A stretch of 64,000 nucleotides of DNA. Origin: Scatophagus argus. Lineage: Eukaryota > Chordata > Actinopteri > Scatophagidae. The stretch lies in NCBI RefSeq assembly GCF_020382885.2, contig NC_058514.1:13006249-13070248 (forward strand). The letters run 5' to 3'. The notes beneath the pieces were generated by a model that saw nothing but the letters and a program-made list of their open reading frames with translations, had not been told where the DNA came from and did not search any database. Shown here one piece after another: positions 1 through 11,800 of this stretch. The number at the start of each line of letters is the position of its first letter. Positions within the stretch are counted from its first letter, which is position 1. The position numbers and the translations under genes are program-made.

Positions 1-236
1 CAGCCACAACGCCATCAGCAGGATCCGACCTGATGCCTGGGAGTTCTGCCAGAAACTCAGTGAGCTGTGAGTCCATTTTTTTTCTTCTTCCCTCCCTTTT
101 TTTCCCCCCTCTCTCCCTCTCGTTATTCCCTCCTCACTTTCCATTCACACTCTGAACTCGCAACACTTCTCTGTGTCGCCCTCTCCTCCTCTCTAACACT
201 CCCGCTTGCCCTCCCTCACGCTCGGGTTCCCCCACA

Positions 237-270
<34 letters not shown>

Positions 271-3200
271 GCAGCGTCTCTTATGCTCTGCCAGCCAGTG
301 CCAACATATTACACACCCCTTTGCGTCTTCTCTGTTCTTCTGTCACTTGAGCCAAAAACATCAAGAACATCACCCTCCGGAAGTCCCACTTATTTTTCCT
401 TTTGAAATCTATTATTATTTGCTTTTTTTTTTTGGCTTGTGAAACGCTAAATTACCCACAAACTTGAGTGATTTCCCACCCATCAACACACATTCCTGGA
501 AGTGGACTGAATTTCCTTTGTTGTGGCTGTTGTTTACAGCAGCGGTCAGTTCAGTGTTTGCCATGTCTGCAGTGTTTTTCACAGATAGGTTGTTGTTCTT
601 TTCCCCCCCTCTGCATCTCTTGCTCTTATCACATGAACCTGAGAATAAACAAGCCGCCTTTTGGCTGGGAACATGCCCCTCTATCTGATTTATCCTCATC
701 TGAGTTTACTTAGGAACTTGCTTCTCAGAGTTATTTGTTTCTGCTTTGATCTCATCAAACTCGTCCAAAAAAGGTCGTCACAAATTAATTAATAGAAGCA
801 AATAACAGACAGCTAAATGTGTACATGAGGTTGGACTTCAGAACTTTCAAATTAATTAAAGGACTGAAGGAATTTAGAAAGTGAGACTTTATATGTATTA
901 TAGTGCTGTAAGGTCAAGTACATTTTCTCAAAAGAGCAAGAAAGCACAAAACGGCAAACCATGTGATCGTAGAAGAGGTTCAAGACAAAGGAAGTGATGT
1001 ACATGAAAAATGTAACCAACTACAGTAACAGTATATCAAGAGATTATCTTGTGGTTTTTTTCTGCTCTTCAGGTTTGATGTGTACTGTTCTACTGTTCTC
1101 ATGTTACTGTTTTTGTTGACTGTCCAACAGCAACCTCTCATCCAACCATCTGTCCAGACTGGAGGAATCCAGCTTCGTAGGCCTCAGCCTGCTGGACGAG
1201 CTCCACATTGGAAACAACCGTGTGAGCTTTATTGCAGACGGAGCTTTTCGTGGCCTCTCCAACCTTCAGATGCTGTGAGTTGAATTCAAAAGTCCTATAC
1301 AAAACATCCATATGAGTCATTCCTGGGACATGTGTCAAAGTGATGATAGCTTTGTTACCAGATTTAAGAGTGGTATTGATCTTCTCATTGACAAAGAAAA
1401 GGGAACAAGTGCCATTCCTAAAATGTTAAACCACTGCATGTATTTATACATGCTGCTCTATTGCCCCTCCAACTCTCTTCAAACCCACCTCCACCATCAA
1501 TCCTCTGCCTCAGCGGAAATATCCTGCCTGATTTGTTTTGGGGATGTGAAATAGATTACTGTGTTGAGGTCTCCCCACACACATTAAAAAAAAAAAAAAA
1601 CCCTCCAAAAGGCACAACCTCGACCTCAACAACCCCTCCACCTCTTCCCTTCCTCCAGCCGACATCTACCCATCCCCCTTTCCCACAGAGAGACTCCATA
1701 ACATTTGCCCTGGTTTTTTAACTGGAACCAAATGTGAGCTGTGCTGCTGAGGTCACCGTAGGGCAGGTGTGCAGTTAGGTGGACATGGATTGCTTCAGGC
1801 CTTCAAATCCACCACCCTGTCCCATACGCACATGCACGCACACCATTACTCAATCTCAATCAACTGTAACCAGACATGCCATGGAAGAAAGTAACTGTTT
1901 GAAAGTATTAGATCAGCTCAGGGATCAAAGGAGACAATATGTCTTGGAAATTTGTGGCTTTTAGTGATGTTATTACTTTAATACTGTGTATTTAATTGTT
2001 TGGTGTCTGTAGCAGGAAAAAATACTCTTTCAGCTGTCACAGTTTGAGTTTGATAGTAGAAAATGCTTCAAGTAACATCAACATTAATTGTCAGGTTTTT
2101 GGTGTCACTCCTTCAAAATCAGAAGAGAATATTTTTTTGTTTTTTTTTTGGTTTTTTGCCCTGATGTTCAAAAATCAGGGAGAAATCCACTGAAATTAAG
2201 TCCTTTTTCTTTTTGTGAGAGGTACATCAAAGCCAGTTGCACCACCTGTTAACTTTAAACTTGGCCTTGTTAAGTAATTACTAGTTCTTAGATTTGTTTT
2301 TACAATATATTTACACCTACGCTGTCTGCTGCCATCACGCAGCTAACTGAACCGACAAAACTTCTGTTAGTTTGCTAGTAGAATGTCTCATTTTGACTGA
2401 CTGGGTGTGAATGTTATAGTAACAACTAATCTTTACTATTCTGTGTGTTGAGAACAGTTTTATTTATAGTTCCACTTAAAAAAAAAAACACAAGTTATAG
2501 CTAACTAGGCTGAGTTAGGATTTGGAACAGATGGTGCAGGTTAGGTTCTCATTGAGGAGCAACACTCCTTTTGTCACATGAAAACAGCACTGTCACAGTC
2601 ACTGTTGAGGGACCTTAATTTGATTGGAAGAAGTTTTGGTCACCAAAGAACCCGTATGATGTGTGAAATATCACAGACTCATAATGTATTTAATGGTGGA
2701 TGGAGGATCTGTGGCAGCATTTCCTTTGTGGGTCACTCACATACATTGCATGCAGAGTATATTTATCCACTCAAATGAAGTTTAAAATGCAACACATGGT
2801 GTATTGCAGTGTTTCCTTGTAAAATTTCTTTTTCTATACAACAGAGAAAAGCCATTGCAGACTTTTAAAAGTGCCGCAAAGGCCAGGAAGGAACTTCCTG
2901 TAAGGCATAGAGCCTCTTTGAATATAATTTTAAAGTCTCAAACATTTTCCCACTCACACGAAATGTAAAGCCGCATAAAGTTTTATTAACATCGCAACTG
3001 CAGTTGTTTTCTGGGTGTGGATTTTTTACAATGTGGTCTGTCTTTGTTTCTTTGGAAAGGGATCTGCAAAAGAATGAAATCTCCTGGACCATTGAAGACA
3101 TGAATGGGCCTTTCTCTGCATTGGACAAGCTGAAAAAACTGTGAGTTCATGATCAGCATAACATGTTTCACCCTCAACTGCGTGACTTAATGAAACATGG

Positions 3201-6200
3201 ACATGAAATAAGGACACCGAGTAAAAGTGAAGTCTGGAAATTGATCAGATTCTTTGTGGTTCTCCCAGATTTCTGCAGGGGAACCAAATTCGCTCGGTGA
3301 CCAAGAAGTCTTTCTCTGGCCTGGACGCGCTGCAGCACCTGTGAGTCGGCCTCACATTTCACTGATTCCAAAAACCCGAACTGTAAACTAAGCAGGGTGA
3401 ATCACGCTGAGACATAGAGGCTGTTTGTCAGAGTGGTACACCCAAACTGTCTTCTCCCATTCGTCCACTTTGATGTGGAGTCAAGAAAAACACTGCCATT
3501 AGTATCTTTACATGCGTGCCAGACTATATCGATCTCTTAGGCAAGTCGAGGAAACAGTGTGTGTGCATGTGTGTGTGTGTGAGTGAGTGAGTGTACAACA
3601 GCTGCATTTGATTCTAATTAGAGTTTTTTCCCAGCCATTGCCAGAGCTCAAAGCAGCAGAGTTGGGCCTCTGTTGATTAACACAGCAAACTGCTGCCCAG
3701 AGTTTTATTGTTCTGGAGCCCAGACCTTTTTCTTCCCTCGATTGAAGTTTTTGCAGCCTTCGCTTTATACGGCTGATGTTGGCAGAAAAAACTGCCGTCT
3801 TTCTGTGAGGATTTTAGCAGTCCTAATTTCTCTTTTCTCTTTTCTCCACAGAGATTTGAGTAATAATGCTATCATGTCTGTCCAAGCGAATGCTTTCTCT
3901 CAGATGAAGAATCTGCAGGAGCTGTAAGTGTGATCATTTTAAAGGCAGCTTTAGTTAGTGTTTCATTGTTGATGTGGGACAGAACACCAGGTGAAACTCA
4001 TTATAGTCTGCTGGAAAGTCGGCACCGAATGGTGCTTAGTTCAGTGTTGGTAACAAAAGGATAACTGCCATAACTTCCAGTAAATAGCAAGACATTTTTT
4101 TCTTTTTTAATGTGTTGTAATGGATCATATGTTAGACATATTTCTCGCAGTTTTAAAAAGTTTTGTGTTGTGTCAAGCATTGTTCATAACCTATGCAAGA
4201 CCAAAACCTCTGAAAAGCAACCATTAAAAGTGACATTGCTGCATTGTGAATAATTTTTGTCTGGTATCTTGGCAGACGTCTGAACACCTCTAGCCTGCTG
4301 TGTGACTGCCAGCTAAAGTGGCTTCCTGTCTGGGTGGCAGAACAAACCTTTCTGCCCTGCGTCAATGCCAGCTGTGCCCACCCACAGATGCTAAAGGGCA
4401 GGAGTGTGTTCGCCGTCAGCCAGGAGGAGTTTGTGTGTGGTGAGTGATGCATTCACTTGGTCTAACACCTTTACACATACATACTGCACTGACTTAAACA
4501 CCACCATCTATCCATGGTGGGTTTTCCGTTTATGAACTGACCCAGATTGTTCAGTATTTTCCTCCCCAACTCCTGAACAAGCTATTGAGTGTCATGAAGC
4601 AACCGTTATGGAAATTTACTAAGTTTACAGCTTTCTTGGTTACCAGCAGAGTAAACTATTGAGGAAATAGTTCAGTTCAATTTTTCCCCTTTCAGAGCTT
4701 CATCTGCCAATGAAATGCCAAAGAAATTGCCAAACATTGCTAAATATTCCAGATTTGAACACAGAAATTGTTATACAGCAATTTCAAATTCTCCCTTTTG
4801 TCATTTTCCCAGATGACTTTCCAAAGCCTCAGATCACAGTGCAGCCGGAGACCCAGTCAGCCCTGAAGGGCACCAATGTGACGTTCATCTGCTCTGCAGC
4901 CAGCTCCAGCGACTCGCCCATGACCTTTGCCTGGAAGAAAGACAACGAGGTCTTGAACGACGCTGAGATCCACAACCAGGCCCACCTGCGCGTGCAGGCA
5001 GGTGTGGGAGGTGAGACGGAAGTGACAGAGTACACGACCACCCTGCAGCTACGTAACGTGGAGTTTTCCAGTGAGGGAAAGTACCAGTGTGTCATTTCCA
5101 ACCACTTTGGCTCATCATATTCCACTAAGGCCAGACTCACTGTCAACAGTAAGTTTGAGATGGGAGAAACCAATTGTTTGGAATGTGTCTCTGTCTGAAA
5201 GGTCCATAAAATGCCTGACAAAGTCTTAAATGATCTAAATGTAAGGTATTTATCTCATTTCCAGTGCTCCCCTCCTTCACCAAGATGCCAATGGACCTGA
5301 GTATCCGTGCTGGAGCCACAGCCAGGCTGGAGTGTGCCGCTGTTGGTCACCCTTCTCCTCAGATCGCTTGGCAGAAAGACGGAGGCACTGACTTTCCTGC
5401 CGCCCGTGAACGCCGTATGCACGTCATGCCAGAGGATGATGTGTTTTTCATAGTGGACGTAAAGACTGAGGACATAGGCATTTATAGCTGCACGGCTCAA
5501 AACACAGCAGGAGCTATTTCTGCAAATGCTACGTTAACTGTTCTAGGTGAGAAGCAGCATTGTTGGAGCAGAAAGTCACACTCTCCATTTGGAATCCCTG
5601 TCTTAGGTTCAGAGGCTTGTACGAAGAATAGATAAGCTCTGTACACTCCTTGTCACACTAACGTATTCTGTTGCTGTAAACCTTTTTATAGAAACGCCCT
5701 CTTTCTTGCGGCCCCTCATGGATCGCACTGTGGCTAAAGGCGAAACTGCTGTTCTTCAGTGCATAGCTGGCGGAAGCCCTCCACCAAGGCTAAACTGGAC
5801 CAAAGACGACAGCCCACTGGTAGTGACCGAACGTCACTTCTTTGCAGCTGCCAACCAGCTCCTCATCATTGTTGACGCTGCAGAGGCTGATGCGGGGAAG
5901 TACACCTGCGAGATGTCCAATACGCTGGGCACTGAGAGGGGGAACGTTAGGCTGGCAGTTATACCAAATCCCAACTGTGACTCTGGAGGACAAGGTGGCA
6001 TTGGAGTCAGCATGGTGAGCGGGGCAGGATCGGACGATGATGGGTGGACCACAGTGGGAATTGTCATCATAGCTGTGGTGTGTTGCGTGGTGGGCACATC
6101 CCTGGTATGGGTGGTTATCATCTACCACACCCGGCGACGCAACGAGGACTGCAGTGTCACCAACACAGGTTGGTTCTTGATGGCTTTTCATAGTTGGAAT

Positions 6201-7480
6201 CTCATTTTATCCATATGAACAAAAGCTTCCTTGAACTGTACAAGGACTCTCTTCTTTCCACATTTAATGTCAATCAAACTATAAAAATGGAAGTGTATGA
6301 TAAAACTTGATGCTCTTACTTTCTAGATGAGACCAACCTGCCTGCAGATATTCCCAGCTACCTGTCATCCCAGGGCACACTTGCTGACCGACAAGACGGC
6401 TACATACCATCAGAAAGCGGGAGCAGCCATCAGTATATGACTTCATCAATTAGTGGCTTCTACCTGCAGCCTAAAGACATGAATGGTAAAACACCTGCCC
6501 TGTCTTCTTTGTCCTAAAATTCTATCCTTAAGCATTACATTTTTCGTATAAGATATTTTTACTGTGGCCACACAGGTCTTTGTCAGCTGGATACAGGAAG
6601 TGAAGCAGATCTGGAGGCAGCAATCGATCCTCTGCTCTGCCATTATCAAGGTCCAATTAGCTCACTGCTTCGTCGAGACAACATGTACCCCACTGACCCA
6701 TCAGAAGTCTTCCCAGGTCTTTACAAATTATCCGTCAAATGGAAAATGTTCTTTTCGTCAATGTCCTATTCAGAACATTCTGTCCAACAATACATAAAGC
6801 ACATTCATTGTCTCCGGACTTCATCTTTCTTATTTTCTTTTTCACATGGAACTAATAATTTTCTTTTCTCTTTTTTTTTTTTATTTAATCTTCAGGCTGT
6901 TCCATCGACCAAAGGCCCGTCTGTATTGACTCCTACACCGGAAGCCTGAAAAGCTCTAAAAGGAGGGACTACTTCCTGTCTGAGCATTTTGACCTCTGCT
7001 CCTCCACTGTCCTGATGCAGCTCCCCAATGCCAGTCTCCATCATGGCCCTTCCCACCAGCAGAGTGACCGCCGACCGTCCATGGAGGAGGGAGAAATCAA
7101 CGACTACGGGAAACCTCATGACTGTCTTTCCCCTTGCAACACCTTCATGGGTAGGTCTTATGTTAACCTGTTTTCCAAACTTTTGCAGATTTTTCCTGTG
7201 TTGGTCTGACTTCTTCTCGCACCTTTCTCACTCAGGAACGTTTGGGAAAGCTCCATGGAGACCTTACAATGACCTGCACCCAGGCTCTGGCCCACCATCA
7301 GTGACACATAATGGTATAACTCTGCATGAGAATCCTTACGCCGCTCCAGATACCGAGTCAGACCAGGAGGAGAACGGTCTCACCAAGGACTCAACATCAG
7401 AGCAGAGCAGCAGTGTTTATGAACAGCCATTTGACAGCAGCAGGACTGGTCCCATCCCACAGTGCAGAACGAGCACTTAG
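1..7480 (+). CDS. lrig3: lrig3, leucine-rich repeat and Ig domain receptor-like protein 3 (5' truncated)
   Basis: Single-pass membrane protein of the LRIG family, whose members modulate receptor tyrosine kinase and BMP signalling. Thirteen exons read: <1-66, 1131-1274, 3060-3140, 3269-3340, 3852-3923, 4276-4439, 4813-5148, 5265-5546, 5692-6168, 6327-6485, 6576-6716, 6896-7150, 7236-7480 (stop TAG). All have GT-AG borders and compatible phases and give about 830 residues; human LRIG3 has about 1119, so the signal peptide and first LRRs lie upstream of the window. LRIG3 rather than LRIG1/2 is indicated by [20 protein letters not shown] in Ig3, [20 protein letters not shown] in the membrane segment, [20 protein letters not shown] after it, and a TFMGTFGKA motif near the C-terminus, as in human LRIG3 (SFMGTFGKA). 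The C-terminal third is much less conserved, as usual for the family. Confidence 0.95.
236..268. repeat. (CA)n microsatellite in lrig3 intron
   Basis: About 16 CA units between the first two visible lrig3 exons. The surrounding intron is pyrimidine-rich. Open frames across it are low-complexity and not coding. Confidence 0.95.
3557..3593. repeat. (TG)n / (TGAG)n short microsatellite in lrig3 intron
   Basis: A short GTGTGTGTG run followed by GAGTGAGTGAGTG within the intron between the exons ending 3340 and starting 3852. Confidence 0.85.
4813..5945 (+). other. lrig3: lrig3 three I-set immunoglobulin domains
   Basis: Exons 4813-5148, 5265-5546 and the first half of 5692-6168 each carry one Ig domain. 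Canonical features are visible: B-strand Cys (FICSAAS, LECAAVG, LQCIAGG), C-strand Trp (FAWKKD, IAWQKD, LNWTKD) and an F-strand Y-x-C (YQCVISN, YSCTAQN, YTCEMSN). These domains are almost identical to human LRIG3, which shows strong purifying selection in the ectodomain. Confidence 0.95.
6050..6126 (+). other. lrig3: lrig3 transmembrane segment
   Basis: A hydrophobic run [19 protein letters not shown] continuing to VVIIY is followed by a basic stop-transfer HTRRRNED. This places the N-terminal Ig/LRR part outside the cell and exons 6327-7480 in the cytoplasm. Just before it the sequence has a Gly/Ser-rich juxtamembrane stretch ([19 protein letters not shown]) longer than I recall in human LRIG3. 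Confidence 0.92.
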
Positions 7481-7880
7481 CTGAGTGACTCTTGTTTTTC
7501 AAGAAGAGGATGACCAAAAAAAAAAAAAAAAAGAGAACATTTCTACCTCACTGAATGGACACTTTTGCAATAAAGGACTCCTCAAATGTGCAATGAGTGA
7601 ATGTAACGGACAATTTGATGTTCCTAATGAAAAGCAAAAAGGAGCATTTTAGCAGCTGTTCTTTAAAGATGCAGCTTCAGTTAAATAATATAGATGATTA
7701 TATACATTTTTATAAAAAGTTTATTATATTTTGTAAATTGTATATAAACAGATTCCATTATTTTTGCTTACCTTTTGTGTATGAGTATTTTGCAGCCCTG
7801 CCTATTCCATTATTCCAGCTTTGAATGAAGCAGTGTTTTGCACATATGTAAACAATAAAAACACCTTAATGTGTGCTGCT
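7481..7880 (+). terminator. lrig3: lrig3 3' UTR with two poly(A) signals
   Basis: The TAG at 7478-7480 is followed by an A-rich UTR. AATAAA hexamers sit at 7569-7574 and 7854-7859. The second lies just before a change in base composition and is the more likely end of the long transcript; the first would give a 90-base 3' UTR. Confidence 0.7.
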
Positions 7881-9041
7881 ACATTCACTTCAGTGCTACG
7901 ACTTTTCAGTGTTGTTACCGTCTTTATCAGGCAGGACATGTATGAGAGGTTTTGAAGACATGGTGCTAGTGATGGGTGTCATACAGTGATGTTTTAGAGC
8001 AGAACCACAGACCGCCAAGGGCGCTTCAGCTCTGTCATCAGTCGGCCTCCCACTAAGAGAGAGACAGAGAGCACATTTAACTGTTAGGTATCACAACCTG
8101 GTTCAAAGAAAGACTGGGCAAGAGTGAAAAGTGAAAAATTCAGCATTCAGCAGGAGCATGATTTAAATAAGTACTGCAAATATGATGATAGAAATACATC
8201 TACTACTGTTGTTGAGTTTTAGAATAATTATAATAGAAACAAATAATAGCATACACAAGACATCAGTATTGAGCACACACACTAATTCTGTTGTAACTCC
8301 TGTATCAACTAGTCCTACCACTGTTAAGATCATTAATACTACTATTACTATTAGTAATTACCATTGGTCTGTTACTACTACTACAATTTACTGCATAGTT
8401 CACTACATTTAGGACAAGCCCTGCTGCCGCTTCTGCTTTTACCAGAATAGTATACTAGTAGTAGTTGATAGAACTTCTATTTTAATAGTAGTAATGACAG
8501 TCTGTCTTAATACCTTGTTCATATGACCATACAGATTTTAAAAGAGTTAATGTCACATTCCTCTTTTGGCATTATTTTTTTCCTAGGATAGCAACAGAAT
8601 AATCGAATCATAGCAAATTTTTCCCCTAACTTGAACCGTCAAGAATGTTAGTTGGATGAACAAAGGTGACTTGTCATCAGCATCTTAGGAAAATCAATGC
8701 CTCCTTTACACTGGCCATGAAGTAATCGCTTCCTAATACAATTTATGGAAGAGATGTGCAAGAGTTCCACTTTTGTGCAAAATACACACTTCAGAATCCA
8801 TTTAAGAATTAATTAATCAACTAAGAAGGTGTTTTTGAACCAAAGACTATCAAAGAGTATTCATGAACCCCATCTTTCAGTGGACATGTGAGTATTTTGT
8901 TAAGACAGAAATCTGAACACATCTTTTAAATGCCACCACTACACTTAGTATTACTTTCCAGAGCAACAAAGTAGGACAAGTAATACTCCTGTTACTCCTC
9001 CTTCCAGCCTATTATTCTCCAGCTTTCCCAATGTTACTTTT
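7881..9041. other. Intergenic, AT-rich; degenerate ACT/ATT trinucleotide tract
   Basis: No credible exon seen. Roughly 8180-8480 is a degenerate ACT/TAC/ATT-rich low-complexity stretch (many CTACTACTA-like triplets), probably an old trinucleotide microsatellite. Confidence 0.6.
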
Positions 9042-9175
9042 TTAAAAGGATCCAAATTGAGATCTTTTTCACATTTCCTGTGCTCTCTTCCTTCACAAAG
9101 ATGCCAACGGTCCAGAGTATCAGGAACAGCTAGGCTCGATGGGCCACCATTCCCCTCAGGTCGCCACGCAGGATG
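9042..9175 (+). pseudogene. Decayed duplicate of an lrig3 Ig exon (exon 5265-5546) with intron flank
   Basis: This stretch aligns by eye to the end of the lrig3 intron and the start of the Ig2 exon. GGATCCAAATTGAGATC matches the intron TGATCTAAATGTAAGG, CACATTTCC matches CTCATTTCC, and CTTCACAAAGATGCCAA matches CTTCACCAAGATGCCAA, followed by GAGTATC and later CCCCTCAGGTCGC against TCCTCAGATCGC. The splice acceptor AG is changed to TG, there are several deletions, and no frame is open. Because intron sequence is included it is a DNA-level duplication, not a processed copy. It lies about 1.2 kb past the lrig3 poly(A) site. Confidence 0.8.
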
Positions 9176-11659
9176 AATTCCATTAATAGTGGTTCTATTA
9201 ATAAAAGAGCTCATAATTAAATACTACTTAAAATAATTATATGTCATTTATGTTAAACCCACAAATTGCTGTCAGAACAGTATGGCACAATATATCTTAG
9301 CCCAAACTAGACTCTGTTTGCTGAATGACTCACCTCTTCTGCCTCCCTCCCACCCTCATCCCCTCAGCCCTTCTCGCCTGGTGGTTTGTTGTTTCAGGCC
9401 TCTCCTCTTCAACATGAGGGAAAAAGGTGTGCTTGTGCACCGGGCTAGCTGTTGAAACTTGCACTTGGAAAGCGTCTTGCGGCTCCCTGCCTGCCACAGT
9501 GGAGTAATGTTTACGAAATGGCAGATTCACGATGGTGGTGCCAGCAGTTGGGGGGTGAGGGGTTTAGTCAGATCCCCTATTCAGGGACTGTTGTTTCAGT
9601 CTACCATTTAATCTAGCAGTGTGAAAAGAACTGGAGTGAAAGGTAGTAAAATGGACTTGTTGTAATCATATGCACCCTAAAGGTCTGTGTTTGGATTCCT
9701 GCTCTCATTCAGTTTGTGTATGGAAATGCTGATGATGAGATTTGCTTTCATAGGATGTGTTCTTTCGCTCCCATCCTTCTGGCTGACTAATGTTTAAGTA
9801 CACCTGGCTGTTGGCTGCGCTGTGCTGGCTTCTATGCTTTACCCCTCTGTAAAGGAATGAGGGGGTTTGTTGGAAGTCTTGCCAGTTCTTTGAGCAGGCT
9901 GCGATTAAGACAAGATGGTAGAGCCACACACATCCAAACACCTGGGAAACAGCTGCTGCTGCTGCAACATTCAAGGACCAGTCCATTTCTAGCTAATAAC
10001 CTTATCTCAGTGCCATGTTAGCTTAGAACAGAAACTGTGTCTGTAACAAATCTTATCCCTCAGGAGGGGTAAGTGAGGCCCACGAGAGATTAATGATAAA
10101 CTCAAGACTCTGATTGCACTTCTTTTTGAACACAATGTGGTGATGTTTATAGGACTGACACATTGTATTGTTTAGAAGTAAATTTTCAAACCTTTGTGTG
10201 GGCAAAATGATGTATGATGAGCTGGTGATGCATGTAAGATGTGTGTAAACATACGTCAGATCAGAACAAAAAGTAGTTTTAGTAATTGTGGTCACAGTTT
10301 TGGGGCTTCACACCAGCTCCACTAGAGCAGTGATGGGAGTCAACCTAAAACACTTGAAACATTCATTTTCATGTATTTCATGTATTTGTCTTGTTCCCAC
10401 TGACAACTGGCAAAAGATGGAGTACATGATTTTACCTTAAAACAATGCAAGAGGCTGGGTTGGTGTGGCTGATTTGCTCTATGCATATCTTGGATTGTAC
10501 CATATTTATAACTTTTTTAAAACAAAAAAAAAGGTTGGTGGTAAACTTAACTCTTGGTATAACCACCAACTGTATTTGATGTGTTTGCCACAGTCTCCTT
10601 CTGTGAAGCAGATGGTGGAACTTTAGAACATCACTCAATCAAATGGCACCCACCAATAAAACAAACAGAAAAAGAAGAACAACGTTGCATGGATTCAAGG
10701 ATGGATGAATGTGAGAGAGATGGAGTACCTGCCAAAAAGGCTACAAGTTTGTACAAGTATCTCACTGAATGGGAGGAGGCTTATCCATAATGAAGAACAA
10801 GGTCGAACCAAGTCATGCTTTCTGTAAAACATGCCTCACAGATTTATACTGTGTATATGTACAAACATGCATTTTATACTTACATATTTTAAATCTGAAT
10901 TTGAATGCCTTTTGTATTTTCATTTATATACAGCAGGGATGTTCAGAGGATTTCATTTTCAACGAGGTATCTGACCCTGACCACTGTATTCTTTTGCTTA
11001 ATTTAGGATTCACCGTGTTCCTATGTCTAAATGTAAAGAGTATGGACAAGTGGATAATTGCCCTTATTTTCGAATTCCAAAGACTCGTATGTTCAAATAT
11101 CATAGCATTATGTAACAGGATCCAGGAGGTCATGGCCATCTGATGAACGTAGGTCCAGTATTCCCTTTCCTTTTCACTCTGTGTTGTTCTATACCAACGC
11201 CTGAGCAAAGTAACTTTTTCTGTTAAAAACAGTTGCCTGATGTGGCCAAAAATGACACAGCAAGCCAAGCAAACCTAAACAGTGAAGTTAATAATATATA
11301 TAATAATAATAATAGCAATTTAACCCATATTCAGCATAAAAATATTCATTATAGAATCTTTAAGCATTATAAAAAGTAGATTAATTAAGTAGAATATTAA
11401 GTAGAATATTGTCATGTCAGAAAGAAAAGAGCCTTTTTTTAGTGGAAAAATCCCACTACAATTCACTGCTACACAGTATTGTTCTTTATATACATGCCAA
11501 ATACAACAAGTTCACACACGTTTTACAGGAGTTGTCAATCGACATCATGAAGGAAATCTGGTCTAAGAAAGTAGGCAAGGCAGGCTGAGGGAAATCAGAT
11601 TAAGTGCTATGTTTTATTACAAAATGTCTCCAAGACTGTGTTGAAAAACTCTGGTGATA
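9176..11659. other. Intergenic, no gene recognised
   Basis: AT-rich sequence with only short open frames that show no domain, codon bias or splice-supported extension. A (TAA)n-like tract is present near 11296-11318. Confidence 0.6.
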
Positions 11660-11800
11660 GTTAACCGTGTAAAAGGATCTGAGAGGGATTTTTCCTTGAA
11701 CTGCCTTGCTCAAGGTCACTCAATAGCAGTTGTGGGAAGAAAGTTTCCTCCCCTTTCAGAATTTAGCAGCTGGTCTGGTGGATTCAAACCCTCTTTTCAA
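11660..11800. repeat. Teleost interspersed repeat fragment (CTTGCTCAAGG type)
   Basis: Contains CTGCCTTGCTCAAGGTCACT, then a CTCCCC/TTTCAG stretch, and ends near GGTGGATTCAAACCCTC. This is the order seen in a common teleost element (CCTTGCTCAAGGGCACT ... GGGATTCGAACC). The copy is diverged and partial. Confidence 0.65.

Larger units (their letters stand above)
1..4439 (+). other. lrig3: lrig3 LRR region and C-terminal LRR cap
   Basis: The LRR exons are multiples of 72 bases (24 residues) cut at the same phase (CT|G), so each exon encodes one or two repeats: 1131-1274 is two, 3269-3340 and 3852-3923 are one each. The exon at 3060-3140 has 81 bases; it carries the three-residue longer repeat containing [12 protein letters not shown], also found in human LRIG3. 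Exon 4276-4439 encodes the cysteine-rich cap ([11 protein letters not shown] through to FVC). The extracellular LRR array mediates interaction with partner receptors in this family. Confidence 0.93.

Noticed and set aside
67-442. Overlapping open frames of 112 and 78 codons at the left end
   Set aside because: They cross a pyrimidine-rich intron and a CA microsatellite, are low-complexity (His-Thr repeats) and lie inside the lrig3 intron.
10924-11268. Overlapping plus and minus open frames
   Set aside because: Neither strand shows a domain; I suspected a transposon remnant but could not find terminal repeats or a transposase motif.
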